Notes: generated by a model not told the origin, from the letters alone. DNA of 64,000 bases from Hyphomicrobiales bacterium (GCA_900471515.1 UCFC01000003.1:97632-161631), one strand, 5' to 3'. Shown: positions 9,784-19,460, counted from the first letter of the stretch. Translations and numbers: made by a program.

Positions 9784-11379
9784 ATGGCACCTCGCGTTCT
9801 CGTATCCGACGAACTGTCGGAAACCGCCGTCCAGATCTTCCGCGATCGCGGCGTCGAAGTCGATTTCCAGCCGCAGCTCGGCAAGGACAAGGACAAGCTG
9901 TTCGAAGTCATCGGCAATTATGACGGCCTTGCCATCCGTTCTGCCACCAAGGTGACGGAAAAGATCATCGAAGCCGCCAAGAACCTCAAGGTCGTCGGCC
10001 GCGCCGGTATCGGCGTCGACAATGTCGATATCCCGGCCGCCTCGCGTCGCGGTATCATCGTCATGAACACGCCCTTCGGCAACTCGATCACGACAGCCGA
10101 ACATGCGATCGCCCTGATGTTTGCCGTTGCCCGCCAGCTTCCGGCCGCCGATCTCTCCACGCAGGCCGGCAAGTGGGAAAAGTCGAAATTCATGGGTGTC
10201 GAAATCACCGGCAAGACGCTGGGCGTCATCGGCGCCGGCAATATCGGCTCCATCGTGTGCGCCCGCGCCATCGGCCTGAAGATGCATGTCGTTGCCTATG
10301 ACCCGTTCCTTTCCAAGGAGCGCGCCGAGGAGATGGGCGTCACCAAGGTCGAGCTCGACGAGCTGCTCGCCCTGGCCGATTTCATCACGCTCCATGTGCC
10401 GATGACGGACAAGACGCGCGGTATCCTGAACAGGGAAGCGCTTGCCAAGACCAAGCCCGGCGTTCGCATCATCAATTGCGCCCGCGGCGGTCTCGTCGAT
10501 GAGGCAGCCCTTGCCGATGCCATCAAGTCCGGCCATGTCGCCGGTGCGGCTTTCGACGTGTTTGAAGTCGAGCCTGCCAAGGAAAGCCCGCTCTTCGGCC
10601 TGCCGAACGTCGTCTGCACTCCACATCTGGGCGCATCGACCACGGAAGCGCAGGAGAACGTCGCCCTGCAGGTTGCCGAGCAGATGGCCGATTACCTCGT
10701 CAAGGGCGCGGTTTCGAACGCCATCAACATGCCGTCGATCACGGCGGAGGAAGCGCCGATCCTGAAGCCGTTCATCAAGCTCGCCGATGTTCTCGGCGCT
10801 TTCGTCGGCCAGGTCACGGAAGAGCCGATCAAGGAAATCGAAATCCTTTATGACGGCGTTACCGCCAGCATGAATACGAGGGCGCTGACCTCGGCGGTTC
10901 TTGCCGGCCTGATCCGCTCGCAGGTGGCCGACGTCAACATGGTTTCGGCACCGATCATGATCAAGGAAAAGGGCATCATCCTCTCCGAGGTCAAACGCGA
11001 CAAGTCGGGTGTCTTCGACGGTTATATCAAGCTGACGGTGACGACGGAATCCATGACGCGCTCGGTCGCCGGAACGGTCTTCTCCGACGGCAAGCCGCGT
11101 TTCATCCAGATCAAGGGCATCAACCTCGACGCCGATGTCGGCAGCCATATGATCTATATCGCCAATACCGACGTCCCCGGCATGGTCGGCTTTATCGGCA
11201 CGACGCTTGGCGCGGCCGGCGTCAACATCGCCAACTTCCAGCTCGGCCGTGACAAGCAGGGCGGCGACGCCATCGCTCTGCTCTATGTGGACGCAGCCGT
11301 GGATGATGTCGTTCTGGGCAAGCTGACGGCTCATCCGGCGATTCGGCAGGCCAAGCCGCTGACCTTCAACGTCGATTGA
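9784..11379 (+). CDS. serA: D-3-phosphoglycerate dehydrogenase SerA
   Basis: A 531-residue long-form enzyme that oxidises 3-phosphoglycerate with NAD, the first step of serine synthesis. Domains: substrate/NAD core (1-310) with the nucleotide motif GVIGAGNIGSIV (about 144), catalytic Arg in NCARGGLVDE and His in TPHLGASTTEAQ; an intervening domain (about 320-450); and a C-terminal ACT domain (about 455-531, NTDVPGMVGFIGTTLG) for serine feedback. The ATG at 9784 follows a clear GGAGG. It is co-transcribed with serC. Confidence 0.97.
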   Translation: MAPRVLVSDELSETAVQIFRDRGVEVDFQPQLGKDKDKLFEVIGNYDGLAIRSATKVTEKIIEAAKNLKVVGRAGIGVDNVDIPAASRRGIIVMNTPFGNSITTAEHAIALMFAVARQLPAADLSTQAGKWEKSKFMGVEITGKTLGVIGAGNIGSIVCARAIGLKMHVVAYDPFLSKERAEEMGVTKVELDELLALADFITLHVPMTDKTRGILNREALAKTKPGVRIINCARGGLVDEAALADAIKSGHVAGAAFDVFEVEPAKESPLFGLPNVVCTPHLGASTTEAQENVALQVAEQMADYLVKGAVSNAINMPSITAEEAPILKPFIKLADVLGAFVGQVTEEPIKEIEILYDGVTASMNTRALTSAVLAGLIRSQVADVNMVSAPIMIKEKGIILSEVKRDKSGVFDGYIKLTVTTESMTRSVAGTVFSDGKPRFIQIKGINLDADVGSHMIYIANTDVPGMVGFIGTTLGAAGVNIANFQLGRDKQGGDAIALLYVDAAVDDVVLGKLTAHPAIRQAKPLTFNVD

Positions 11380-11403
11380 GTTTTCCTCCCAAGGAAAGAC
11401 ATG

Positions 11404-11436
11404 AAAAACCGGCCCGGTCTCCGTGCCGGTTTTTTA
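11404..11436. terminator. Bidirectional terminator after serA
   Basis: AAAAACCGGC (11404-11413) and GCCGGTTTTT (11425-11434) with A and T flanks. It sits between serA and the convergent small gene ending at 11469. Confidence 0.85.
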
Positions 11437-11468
11437 TTTGGTCCAGCTGCACCGTCCGTGGCCCGTGA

Positions 11469-11684
11469 TCAGTGGCGGGTCATATCCGTGTCGTGATGCA
11501 GGAAACTGTCTCTGCTTGCGTCGAAGACCCTGAAGAATTCGTCCCAGGAAATGTTCTCGACAGAGGTTTCCTGCCTGCCGAACTCGACTCCGACCAGGCC
11601 GCTTTTCATTCGGGCGGGATGGCCGCCGCGTGCTTCGATCCATTTCCGGATCTTGTCGTGGTTTGTCATTGCGGAGGTGCCCAT
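11469..11684 (-). CDS. Small conserved-type protein, 71 residues
   Basis: An acidic-aromatic small protein with no signal or membrane segment. The pattern NHDKIRKWIEARGGHPARMKS followed by a C-terminal SWDEFFRVFD resembles a short rhizobial family I remember as unnamed. The ATG at 11684 is preferred because GGAGG lies five bases upstream; the internal ATG at 11669 has no ribosome site. A good EcfG/RpoE2 promoter lies 42 bases upstream (11726-11750), so it is likely a general-stress gene. Function unknown. Confidence 0.75.
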   Translation of the reverse strand: MGTSAMTNHDKIRKWIEARGGHPARMKSGLVGVEFGRQETSVENISWDEFFRVFDASRDSFLHHDTDMTRH

Positions 11685-11725
11685 CGTTGCCTCCCTGCAG
11701 ATGGGTTGTATTTTCAGCTGGAAAT

Positions 11726-11750
11726 AACTCTTTGGAAATGAATTGGTTCC
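11726..11750 (-). promoter_or_regulatory. EcfG/RpoE2 general-stress promoter candidate
   Basis: On the minus strand GGAAC-N16-AGTT (equivalent to GGAAC-N18-TT of RpoE2). It is 42 bases upstream of the small gene starting at 11684. Confidence 0.55.
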
Positions 11751-11944
11751 ACCTGACAATCAGCTATGTGTTCGAACCTTGGGGTGGCGGTCGGCAGAAC
11801 TTTCAACTGTATCGCGAATTGGCTGAGTTTTGAAACGTCCGCTGCTTATTTTACAGGCGGCCGCCCAAAGTTTGGGCCTCTTATGATTGTGATTTTATTT
11901 AGCTTTCTCGGCTATACCACTTTCCATATTGGTTTCAGTTCCGC

Positions 11945-14038
11945 GTGAATTTCTCAATGGCCTCGTTTCAGACGATATCCGGGCAGCCCGAAGCCCTTGT
12001 CGACGATTTCCGTTCGCTGTTTGCGACGCATCCTTCCCCGATGTGGGTCTACGATCCCGATACGCTACGCTTCCTGATCGTCAACGACGCGGCGCTCACG
12101 CTCTACGGCTACAGCCCGCAGGACTATCAGCGCATGACCGTGCTCGATATCCGCCCGGCTGCCGAGCGGGAGCGGATGCTCAGCGCCGTTCATGATCGTT
12201 CCGACATGGAGAAGGCCGAGCGCTGGACGCATCTGAAGGCCAATGGCGAGACCATCGAAGTTCTGACATACGGACGGGAAGTGCGTTTCGAAGGAAGGAA
12301 TGCCATCCTGGCGATCGTGCAGGACCGGACCGAGGTGAATGCCGCACAGCGCCAGATCACCGATACGCGTTCCCTGCTCGACAGCATCGTCGATAACCTG
12401 CCGGTCGGCGTCTTCGTGAAAGATATGGGCGAGGATGGCCGCTATATTCTGCTGAACGAGGCCTGTGGCGAGATCATGGGCTTTGATGCCGGCGACGTGG
12501 TTGGACGGACGGACCGGGACTTCTTCCCGCTCGAACAGACCGCGATCTTCCGTAAACAGGATCACGAGGCATTCGCCACCGGGGCGACGATCAGCTTCGA
12601 GGAAACGATGGAGCGGGCTGACGGCGGCAAGCGGATCCTGCGCACTGTCAAGCGTGCCCTGCCAGCGCCCGAGGGCAAGGAGCCGCGCTATCTGCTGGGC
12701 ATCTCCCACGACGTGACGGAAGAGCGCGCGGTGGAGGCAAAACTTGCGCATCTTGCCATGCACGACTCGCTCACGCGCCTGCCGAACCGCGCCGCCTTTT
12801 CCAAGCATATCCGCAAGCAGGCCATCACTGCTTCCGTCGAAAAGCCGGTAGCGCTGCTCTATATCGACGTCGATCATTTCAAGACAATCAACGACAGCAA
12901 GGGCCATGCCGCCGGCGATGCGCTTCTCTGCCAGGTGGCGGAGCGTTTGCTGGCTCTTGCCGACGAGGGCGATCTCGTGGCGCGTCTCGGCGGCGATGAA
13001 TTCGCCGTCGTGCTGCAGCTCGTCGAACCCGACCGGGCCGAGCGTTTTGCCGATCTGCTGCTCAAATCGCTTGCCAGGGCCTTTGATCTCGATGGCACGC
13101 GAGAGCATGTCACCTGCAGTATCGGCATTGCGCTGGCACCTGTCGATGCCGGCGAAGCGGAGGTGCTGATGCGCCATGCCGACCTTGCGCTCTATGCCGC
13201 CAAGGAAAGCGGGCGCTCGACCTACCGGTTCTACGAGCCGGCGATGCGGCTCGAGGCCGAACGCCGACACCATCTGACCGGCGAATTGCGCGATGCGCTC
13301 GAACATGGCCAGTTCGAGCTTTACTACCAGCCGATCATCCAGCTCGATGATGATGGCATCGGCGGTTTCGAGGCGCTGATCCGCTGGCGGCATCCGCTGC
13401 GCGGTCTTGTGCCGCCGATGGAATTCATTCCGCTGGCGGAAGAAACGGGGCTGATCGTTCCGATCGGCGACTGGGTGTTGCGGGAGGCCTGCCGTGCGGC
13501 CGCTTCCTGGCCGGGCCATGTGAAGATCGCGGTCAATCTTTCCGTCAGCCAGTTCCGCCATGCGAGCCTGCTTTCCAGCGTTGTCTCGGCACTCGACGAG
13601 GCGGGTCTGCGCCCCGAGCGGCTGGAAATCGAAATCACCGAATCCGTCTTTTTGACCGATGTCGCGCAGAGCCTGCCGCTGCTGCGGGCGCTGAAGGAAC
13701 TCGGGGTGCGCATTGCCATCGACGATTTTGGCACGGGCTATTCCTCGCTCAGCTATCTGCGTGCCTTCGCTTTCGACAAGATCAAGCTCGACCGCAGCTT
13801 CGTGTCCGGCATCGAGACGGACCCCGGCAACCTTGCCATCGTGCGGGCCGTGGCCGGCATCGGCTCCGGTTTCAACGCGGTGACGCTCGCCGAGGGCATC
13901 GAGACCGAAGAGCAGCTGCAGAAGCTGCGGGCGGAAGGCTTTGGCGAAGTGCAGGGATTTCTGCTCGGCAAGCCCATGCCGCAGCATGAGGCGGAAGCAT
14001 TGATCTACGGTCGCCAGCAGAAGAAGGCGTCAGCCTGA
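11945..14038 (+). CDS. PAS-PAS-GGDEF-EAL cyclic-di-GMP enzyme
   Basis: A 697-residue cytoplasmic signalling protein. Two PAS sensors (about 20-135, [20 protein letters not shown]; and 145-265, [11 protein letters not shown]) precede a GGDEF cyclase domain (about 275-435) with intact RLGGDEFAV, and an EAL phosphodiesterase domain (about 445-690) with intact [22 protein letters not shown] and the metal-binding EIEITES. Both catalytic motifs are complete, so it could make or degrade c-di-GMP. No transmembrane segment. The start is uncertain: GTG at 11945 or ATG at 11957; neither has a strong ribosome site. Confidence 0.92.
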   Translation: MNFSMASFQTISGQPEALVDDFRSLFATHPSPMWVYDPDTLRFLIVNDAALTLYGYSPQDYQRMTVLDIRPAAERERMLSAVHDRSDMEKAERWTHLKANGETIEVLTYGREVRFEGRNAILAIVQDRTEVNAAQRQITDTRSLLDSIVDNLPVGVFVKDMGEDGRYILLNEACGEIMGFDAGDVVGRTDRDFFPLEQTAIFRKQDHEAFATGATISFEETMERADGGKRILRTVKRALPAPEGKEPRYLLGISHDVTEERAVEAKLAHLAMHDSLTRLPNRAAFSKHIRKQAITASVEKPVALLYIDVDHFKTINDSKGHAAGDALLCQVAERLLALADEGDLVARLGGDEFAVVLQLVEPDRAERFADLLLKSLARAFDLDGTREHVTCSIGIALAPVDAGEAEVLMRHADLALYAAKESGRSTYRFYEPAMRLEAERRHHLTGELRDALEHGQFELYYQPIIQLDDDGIGGFEALIRWRHPLRGLVPPMEFIPLAEETGLIVPIGDWVLREACRAAASWPGHVKIAVNLSVSQFRHASLLSSVVSALDEAGLRPERLEIEITESVFLTDVAQSLPLLRALKELGVRIAIDDFGTGYSSLSYLRAFAFDKIKLDRSFVSGIETDPGNLAIVRAVAGIGSGFNAVTLAEGIETEEQLQKLRAEGFGEVQGFLLGKPMPQHEAEALIYGRQQKKASA

Positions 14039-14908
14039 AATCATCGCATCGAAAGCATCGGCTGCCTTGCTGCGATAGCGCTCCTCATGGCGCAGCAGGA
14101 AGAAGGGCCGGGGCAGGGGCGGCATATTCACCTCGGCCAAAAGACCGGTTTCCAGCTTCATGGCAATGACGCTGCGCGACATCAGCGTTGCGCCGATTCC
14201 GGCTTCGACGACGCCGACGAGCGGCTCGTTCTCCGGCAGCACCATCGCCACGTCGAGCGCTTCGATATCAAGGCCGGCCTTGTGCAGAAGGCTTTCGAAG
14301 GCAAGGCGGGTGCCGGAGCCCCGTTCGCGCAGAACCCATTGCGTCTGGGGGAAATCAGCCGGACCGCGCGCCTTGCCGTCCGCCCAGGGGTGGCTGGGGG
14401 CAACGACGACGATCATCTCGTCCATTGCCACCTGCCTTGCCGAAACGCCGCGCCGGTCATTCGGCCACTCGATGAGGCCCACCTCCACCTCGCCGTTGGC
14501 AACGGCGTTCGACACTTCGGCCGTATTGCCGATGCGAACGGCGAGTTCGATCCCCGGATAGTTCCGCCGGAACGCTGCGAGCCGCGACGAGAGCCAATAA
14601 CCGCCGATCGTCTGGCTTGCCATCAGCGAGAGTTCGCCATGCATGAGGCCGGAGAGATCCATCAGCGCAGCCTCAGCCGCCTTTGCGCTGGCAAGTACGG
14701 CCTGGGCTTCCTTCAGAAACAGCTGGCCGGTCCGGTTGAGCAGGATCGAGCGGCCGACGCGGTCGAAGAGGGTAACGCCGTGGCGGGTCTCCAACGCGGT
14801 AATTGCCGCGCTGACGGCTGATTGGGTCATGTTCAGGTGGTCGGACGCCTTGGTAATGTGCTGTCGCGCCGCCACCTCAGCGAATATTCTCAGCTGTTCC
14901 AGTGTCAT
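14030..14908 (-). CDS. LysR-family transcriptional regulator
   Basis: A 292-residue DNA-binding protein: N-terminal helix-turn-helix ([20 protein letters not shown]...TQSAVSAAI, residues 3-36), linker helix, and a C-terminal ligand-binding domain starting near residue 90 ([16 protein letters not shown]). It is divergent from the TDT exporter at 15017 across 108 bases that hold a palindrome at 14931-14947, the standard arrangement in which a LysR protein controls its neighbour and itself. Its 3' end overlaps the end of the convergent GGDEF-EAL gene by 9 bases. The inducer is unknown; sulfite or a related anion is a guess from the transporter family. Confidence 0.9.
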   Translation of the reverse strand: MTLEQLRIFAEVAARQHITKASDHLNMTQSAVSAAITALETRHGVTLFDRVGRSILLNRTGQLFLKEAQAVLASAKAAEAALMDLSGLMHGELSLMASQTIGGYWLSSRLAAFRRNYPGIELAVRIGNTAEVSNAVANGEVEVGLIEWPNDRRGVSARQVAMDEMIVVVAPSHPWADGKARGPADFPQTQWVLRERGSGTRLAFESLLHKAGLDIEALDVAMVLPENEPLVGVVEAGIGATLMSRSVIAMKLETGLLAEVNMPPLPRPFFLLRHEERYRSKAADAFDAMISG

Positions 14909-14926
14909 GCCGGCCTCCAGAAATCA

Positions 14927-14947
14927 TTCGATTTTGTCGAACAAAAT
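14927..14947. promoter_or_regulatory. Palindromic operator candidate, LysR/TDT intergenic
   Basis: Two overlapping inverted repeats: TTCGA-N5-TCGAA (14927-14941) and ATTTTGT-CGA-ACAAAAT (14931-14947, perfect 7-bp arms). They lie 19 bases upstream of the LysR start and in an AT-rich stretch suited to both promoters. Confidence 0.55.
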
Positions 14948-15016
14948 TACAAATATAAATCGTTGGAATCGATTATTTAGCAGAGATAGGAAAACGGTCA
15001 ACGAAAGGAATTCGTC

Positions 15017-16141
15017 ATGACCGCTCTCCAATTTTCTCCCTCCGTGCCGACCGTTCGCCCGCGGGCGCGGGCTCTGCGCCATTTCACGCCGAACTGGTTT
15101 GCAACGACGATGGGAACCGGCATCCTTGCCGTCTGCCTCGGGCAGTTTCCCGCTTGGCCGGCGCTGCACGCGGCAGGCGAGGCGCTGTGGCTTGCGAATA
15201 TCGGCTTGTTTGCGGTGCTGACCTGCCTGTATGCCGCAAAGTGGGTGCTGCATCCCGGCGTTGCGCTCAGGGCTTTTGACCATCCCGTCGTCTCGATGTT
15301 CTTCGGGTGCATTCCCATGGGGCTTGCCACCATCGTCAACGGCCTGCTGATCTTCGGCCCGGATTTGTTCGGCAGTGCAGCTGTTCCTGCCGCCGCGCAA
15401 TTGTGGTGGCTGGATTCGGCGCTGGCGGTCGTGGCGGGGCTTGCCGTTCCGCTGGTCATGTTCACGCGACAGCAGCATGCCATCGAGCATATGAGCGCCG
15501 TGTGGCTTCTGCCGGTCGTGGCCTCCGAGGTCGCCGCTGCCAGCGGCGCGCTGCTGCTGCCGCATCTTGCCGGGGGCGCGCAGCTTCCTGTGCTCTTTGC
15601 GAGCTTCGTGCTCTGGTCCTGTTCGGTGCCGCTGGCGCTCGGTATTCTCGTCATCCTCTTCCTGCGCATGGCCTTGCACAAACTGCCGCCGGCCAGCATG
15701 GCAGCGACGAGCTTCCTGGCGCTCGGTCCCATCGGCACTGGGGCACTGGGTCTTGTCCTGTTTTCCGTCAATGGCCGGCAGGCTCTTGCAGCCGGTGGCC
15801 TCGATGCGCTGGCCCCGGCAATTTCCGGTGCGGCTCTGCTGGGCGCGGTCCTGTTGTGGGGTTACGGTCTCTGGTGGCTTGGCCTGGCGGTCGCTATCAC
15901 CGTCAACCAGCTGCGGCAGGGGCTGCCCTTCAATCTCGGCTGGTGGGGTTATACTTTCCCGATCGGCGTCTATGCCGTTGTGACGCTGCGGCTTGCCGGT
16001 ATCTTCCCGCTGCCGGCGCTCACGCTATTCGGGGAGGCTCTGGTCGCCGTGCTCGCCGCAATCTGGATCGTCGTTGCCATCCGCACGAGTTGCGGCGCCT
16101 ATAACGGATCGCTCTTCGTCGATCCCAGCCTGGAGAACTGA
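15017..16141 (+). CDS. TDT-family exporter (TehA/Ssu1/Mae1 type)
   Basis: A 374-residue inner-membrane protein with about ten hydrophobic helices. The family start is visible: RHFTPNWFATTMGTGILAV matches the FtPnWFaavMGTGi signature of tellurite-resistance/dicarboxylate and sulfite exporters. The helix GPIGTGALGLVLF and the late GWWGYTFPIGVYAVVTLRLA are also typical. Substrate could be sulfite, C4-dicarboxylate or another anion; sequence alone does not decide. The divergent LysR gene is the likely regulator. Confidence 0.88.
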   Translation: MTALQFSPSVPTVRPRARALRHFTPNWFATTMGTGILAVCLGQFPAWPALHAAGEALWLANIGLFAVLTCLYAAKWVLHPGVALRAFDHPVVSMFFGCIPMGLATIVNGLLIFGPDLFGSAAVPAAAQLWWLDSALAVVAGLAVPLVMFTRQQHAIEHMSAVWLLPVVASEVAAASGALLLPHLAGGAQLPVLFASFVLWSCSVPLALGILVILFLRMALHKLPPASMAATSFLALGPIGTGALGLVLFSVNGRQALAAGGLDALAPAISGAALLGAVLLWGYGLWWLGLAVAITVNQLRQGLPFNLGWWGYTFPIGVYAVVTLRLAGIFPLPALTLFGEALVAVLAAIWIVVAIRTSCGAYNGSLFVDPSLEN

Positions 16142-16179
16142 AGGGCCGGCCTGCACACTGGCTTCAATCATTCGTTATT

Positions 16180-16207
16180 TTGATAATGCCGGTCGGCATT
16201 GCATACT
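16180..16207 (+). promoter_or_regulatory. Promoter with operator-like palindrome for the 33-residue peptide gene
   Basis: TTGATA (16180-16185), 16 bases, CATACT (16202-16207) resembles a -35/-10 pair. AATGCCG-GT-CGGCATT (16185-16200), a 16-base palindrome, fills the spacer exactly, where a repressor would act. Confidence 0.45.
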
Positions 16208-16235
16208 TCCGGCGGGCTGGAAAAGGAGGATGCAC

Positions 16236-16337
16236 ATGAAACGCTACACGCTTTCGATGATCGGGCTGGCGATCGTGACTGCCATCATCGCCAATCCGGG
16301 CATCGCGCTTGCCTGCAACAAACTGATCGGCACCTGA
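16236..16337 (+). CDS. Very small exported peptide, 33 residues
   Basis: A 33-codon gene with every sign of being real: AAGGAGG at 16222-16228, seven bases before the ATG; a promoter-like pair with palindrome upstream; and a strong terminator 26 bases after the TGA. The product is nearly all signal peptide: KR at positions 2-3, a hydrophobic core (LSMIGLAIVTAIIANPGIA) and an ALA-C junction, after which only CNKLIGT remains. Cleavage by signal peptidase I would release a Cys-led heptapeptide; uncleaved it would be a single-span membrane peptide. The lipobox is poor (A-L-A-C). I do not recognise a family. Confidence 0.6.
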   Translation: MKRYTLSMIGLAIVTAIIANPGIALACNKLIGT

Positions 16338-16363
16338 GCCAGCAACATCCACCTCTTTGCTTC

Positions 16364-16391
16364 AAGGCGCAGCTTCGGTTGCGCCTTTTTT
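16364..16391 (+). terminator. Rho-independent terminator after the peptide gene
   Basis: AAGGCGCA (16364-16371) pairs with TGCGCCTT (16380-16387) and runs into a six-T tract. Confidence 0.85.
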
Positions 16392-16470
16392 GGTGCTCCC
16401 TTTTCGCAGGTCGCGGCGCGGCCTGAATGTGATCGCATGGCGGTTTCCGGGTGCCTGGCGACCAAACGCA

Positions 16471-17427
16471 CTATCGTGTTGGCGCGGCGGCCTCGCCTTC
16501 GACCGGGGTCGTGGCAATCGGCGACTGGGCATCACCTGAAGCGACGGCCGCAGGCAGGGGCACATGGCGCTTGCGCTCGCGGATCAAGGTCAACAGGCCC
16601 GAGCAGATGATGAGCACGATACCCAGGGCCATCGGCAGATCGACGCTGTCGTTGAAGAAGAGGTAGCCGAAAGCGATCGCCCAGATCATCTGGCTGTATT
16701 GCGGCGTTGCAACGAGCGTTGCCGGGGCAAGCCGCGCGGCGGTCATCAGCATCACGTTGCCCGCTGCACCGAGCAGGCCGTAGCTTGCAAGGAACAGCCA
16801 TTGCTGCGGCGTCGGCGTAACCATCTGCGACAGCATGAGAAGGCCGCTGACGATCAGGGTACCGAGCAGCGAGGCGCCATAAAGCGAAAGGCGCTTCTCG
16901 GCCGGGCCGAGCTTGCGCAGGATGACGATGGCGACGGCAGCCGCGATCGCACCGATGGTCGCCGCCAGATGGCCGACGGACAATTCGCGGAAACCGGGCC
17001 TCAAAACCACGAGCACTCCGAGGAAGCCGACGATGACGGCCGCCCAGCGCTGCCAGCGCACATCCTCCTTCAGGAAGATCACCGAGAGAATGGTAACGAA
17101 GGACGGCAGCAAGAAGAGCAGGCAGAAGGCTTCCGCCATCGGCAATTTGGTGAAGGTGATGATCGAGGCGATTGCGCCGGTTGCGCCGGCCGCGAAGCGC
17201 ACCAGCCAGAGCGGCCGGTTCGTCGTTCTGAAAATATCCAGCCAGGAATCGCCCGGTCCCTTGATGAACGGCAGGGCGGCAAGGCTGAGGATCGCACCCG
17301 TGAACGCGACCTGGAAGGAGGGAACCGTGCCGTGCAGGGCCTTGATGGATGCATCGCTGAAGGCAAAGACGGCATAGGCCGCAAATGCGACGAGGACGCC
17401 ACGAAGCGTGGTGGAGGCGGCTGTCAT
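16471..17427 (-). CDS. DMT-superfamily (EamA) transporter
   Basis: A 318-residue inner-membrane protein with ten predicted helices in two EamA repeats. The first repeat begins GVLVAFAAYAVFAFSDASIKAL; the second near residue 155 (HLAATIGAIAAAVAIVILRKLG). The conserved end-of-repeat pattern RWAAVIVGFLGVLVVLRPG is clear. Such proteins usually export metabolites or amino acids; the substrate is not deducible. The C-terminal tail is polar and cytoplasmic. It is divergent from mnmA, with a palindrome at 17456-17474 just upstream of its start. Confidence 0.88.
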   Translation of the reverse strand: MTAASTTLRGVLVAFAAYAVFAFSDASIKALHGTVPSFQVAFTGAILSLAALPFIKGPGDSWLDIFRTTNRPLWLVRFAAGATGAIASIITFTKLPMAEAFCLLFLLPSFVTILSVIFLKEDVRWQRWAAVIVGFLGVLVVLRPGFRELSVGHLAATIGAIAAAVAIVILRKLGPAEKRLSLYGASLLGTLIVSGLLMLSQMVTPTPQQWLFLASYGLLGAAGNVMLMTAARLAPATLVATPQYSQMIWAIAFGYLFFNDSVDLPMALGIVLIICSGLLTLIRERKRHVPLPAAVASGDAQSPIATTPVEGEAAAPTR

Positions 17428-17455
17428 TTATCCGAATCTTTTAGAAGGTGGGTTG

Positions 17456-17474
17456 TTTCATCTATGGGATGAAA
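17456..17474. promoter_or_regulatory. Palindrome upstream of the DMT transporter gene
   Basis: TTTCATC-TATGG-GATGAAA, perfect 7-bp arms, 29 bases before the DMT start codon. A repressor or activator site is plausible; no cognate regulator gene is adjacent. Confidence 0.35.
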
Positions 17475-17693
17475 TGCGGCCTATCAAAGGTCGATTGCGA
17501 ATAGCTGCAATGCGTGACCCGCGCATGACGTTGCCGGAAAGGCCGGAACGCCGGGCCTTGCGCGGAGACGCAATAGTTTCTATATCCGTCGCCCATGCAA
17601 GCTGGCGGCCGATCCCGCCGGAAAATACAGGAAATCCGCCATATTTCGCGATCAGGAAGGCGGATCGAAACAGCGCAGAATTTGGCAGCACTC

Positions 17694-18893
17694 GTGAACA
17701 CACTGGATTTTGACAAGCAGCCGGAAGACACCCGTGTCGTCGTCGCCATGTCGGGCGGCGTTGACAGCTCCGTCGTGGCCGGGCTTCTCAAACGCCAGGG
17801 ATATGATGTGCTCGGCATCACGCTGCAGCTTTACGATCATGGCGCGGCCGTTCATCGGGCCGGTTCCTGCTGCGCGGGCCAGGATATCGACGATGCGCGC
17901 CGTGTCTGCGAAACGCTCGGCATTCCGCATTACGTGCTCGATTACGAGAAGCGGTTCCGTGAAACCGTCATCAATCCGTTTGCGGAAAGTTATGTCGCCG
18001 GCGAGACGCCGATCCCCTGCGTTGCCTGCAACCAGACGGTCAAATTCGCCGATCTTCTGGCGACGGCGAAGGAGCTTGGCGCCGATGCGCTGGCAACCGG
18101 CCACTATATCCGTTCGCGCCCCAATCCGTCTTCCGGCAATCCCGGCCGCCGCGCGCTCTATCGCCCGGCCGATGCCGACCGCGACCAGAGCTATTTCCTT
18201 TTTGCCACGACACAGGAGCAGATCGACTATCTGCGCTTCCCGCTCGGTGGTCTGCCGAAGTCGGAGACCCGCCGGCTGGCCGAGGAGATGGGGCTCGTCG
18301 TCGCCAAGAAGGCCGACAGCCAGGACATCTGCTTCGTGCCGCAGGGCAAATATTCCGATATCATCACCAAACTGAAGCCGAATTCGGCTCTGGCCGGCGA
18401 TATCGTGCATCTCGACGGCCGCATCCTCGGCCAGCACGAGGGCATCCTGCATTACACGATCGGCCAGCGGCGCGGCATCGGCATTGCGACCGGCGAGCCG
18501 CTTTATGTCGTCTATCTCGATGCTCGCTCGCGCCGCGTCATCGTCGGCCCCAAGGAGGCGCTGGAGACGCACCGCGTCTATTTGCGCGACGTCAACTGGC
18601 TTGGCGACGAGCCGCTTCAGGTCGCAGCCTCGGGCGAGGGTTTTGCCTGCTACGCCAAGGTCCGCTCCACCCGCGCGCCGGCGCCTGCCGTACTGCACGC
18701 CGATGCGAGCGGCGTCTATGTCGACCTGACGGTGGGCGAAGCGGGTATTGCGCCCGGCCAGGCCTGCGCGCTCTACTCGGCTCCCGGCGACGACGCCCGC
18801 GTCTTCGGCGGCGGCTTCATCGAGCGGTCCGAGCGCGAGCCGGCAGCGGAAGCCTCTCTGAAGGCGCTGCTTTCCACTCACGTCATGGCCTGA
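17694..18893 (+). CDS. mnmA: tRNA-specific 2-thiouridylase MnmA
   Basis: A 399-residue enzyme that thiolates U34 of tRNA-Lys, -Glu and -Gln using ATP and sulfur relayed from IscS. Seen: PP-loop [14 protein letters not shown] (about residues 19-32), the catalytic Cys in [14 protein letters not shown], the second catalytic Cys in [10 protein letters not shown], and the C-terminal beta domain beginning near [17 protein letters not shown]. The GTG at 17694 is chosen since it yields the family-typical [21 protein letters not shown]; an open frame back to 17595 lacks conservation features. Confidence 0.95.
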   Translation: MNTLDFDKQPEDTRVVVAMSGGVDSSVVAGLLKRQGYDVLGITLQLYDHGAAVHRAGSCCAGQDIDDARRVCETLGIPHYVLDYEKRFRETVINPFAESYVAGETPIPCVACNQTVKFADLLATAKELGADALATGHYIRSRPNPSSGNPGRRALYRPADADRDQSYFLFATTQEQIDYLRFPLGGLPKSETRRLAEEMGLVVAKKADSQDICFVPQGKYSDIITKLKPNSALAGDIVHLDGRILGQHEGILHYTIGQRRGIGIATGEPLYVVYLDARSRRVIVGPKEALETHRVYLRDVNWLGDEPLQVAASGEGFACYAKVRSTRAPAPAVLHADASGVYVDLTVGEAGIAPGQACALYSAPGDDARVFGGGFIERSEREPAAEASLKALLSTHVMA

Positions 18894-18900
18894 AAGGGCG

Positions 18901-18932
18901 AAAAACGGTGCTGCGGAAAGCCCACCGTTTTT
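18901..18932 (+). terminator. Rho-independent terminator after mnmA
   Basis: AAAAACGGTG (18901-18910) pairs with CACCGTTTTT (18923-18932). Confidence 0.85.
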
Positions 18933-19027
18933 CTCCATCATGTGCTTGACACAAAGCGGAAGCGCACCTTATAAGCCGCACATCCCACGAACCGGAAGCG
19001 CTTCGCGAACGGTGTCGTTTGACCAGT

Positions 19028-19104
19028 GGCGGAGTAGCTCAGTAGGTCAGAGCAGAGGAATCATAATCCTTGTGTCGGGGGTTCAAATCCCTCCTCCGCT
19101 ACCA
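19028..19104 (+). tRNA. tRNA-Met (anticodon CAT), elongator type
   Basis: 77 bases with encoded CCA. Acceptor stem GGCGGAG/CTCCGCT (first pair G-T), D arm TAGCTCAGTAGGTCAGAGC, anticodon loop around CAT at 19061-19065, T arm GGGGGTTCAAATCCCTC. It lacks the initiator's unpaired first position and GGG/CCC anticodon stem, so it is the elongator. A CAT anticodon could also mark the tRNA-Ile2 substrate of TilS; the G4-C69/G5-C68 acceptor pairs argue against that but do not prove it. Confidence 0.93.
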
Positions 19105-19194
19105 TTTCTCCGAAAAGTAAATCAGTAAGTGCGCACCACCTGCGCAGGCGATATAATTTTGTCGCAGGACGCTTTGCTATCCGGGGACCCCACG

Positions 19195-19446
19195 ATGAAA
19201 TACGCCGTTGTCGCAGCGCTTCTTCTTGCCGCCGGCTGCAGCACGACGACGCAGGACCAGCCGGTCCCGGGCAGCCTGACCTATGGCGGCAAGGTTATTC
19301 ACTCGCCTTACAAGCCCGGCACGGTGATAAAGCACACCTTCCTCGGTGAATTCGGTTATCGGCAGTTCGAGCGTTATGTCGTGCAACCCGACGGAACGCT
19401 GAAGCTTGCCTCCCGCATCGAAAGCCAGGATTTCCTCTGGGATTGA
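19195..19446 (+). CDS. Small lipoprotein, 83 residues
   Basis: Begins with a lipoprotein signal (KYAVVAALLLAAGCSTTT; lipobox LAAGC) so the mature protein is about 68 residues and anchored by Cys-17. The rest is a single small beta-rich domain (TYGGKVIHSPYKPGTVIKHTFLGEF) with no motif I can name. The ATG at 19195 starts the signal peptide directly. A TATAAT lies 38 bases upstream (19152-19157), next to two copies of TGCGCA separated by 5 bases. Function unknown. Confidence 0.78.
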   Translation: MKYAVVAALLLAAGCSTTTQDQPVPGSLTYGGKVIHSPYKPGTVIKHTFLGEFGYRQFERYVVQPDGTLKLASRIESQDFLWD

Positions 19447-19460
19447 GCGCGGCGCCAAGA

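Noticed and set aside
19028..19104. tRNA-Ile2 with lysidine anticodon
   Set aside because: The acceptor and anticodon stems look like elongator tRNA-Met; lysidine determinants are not evident, though not excluded.
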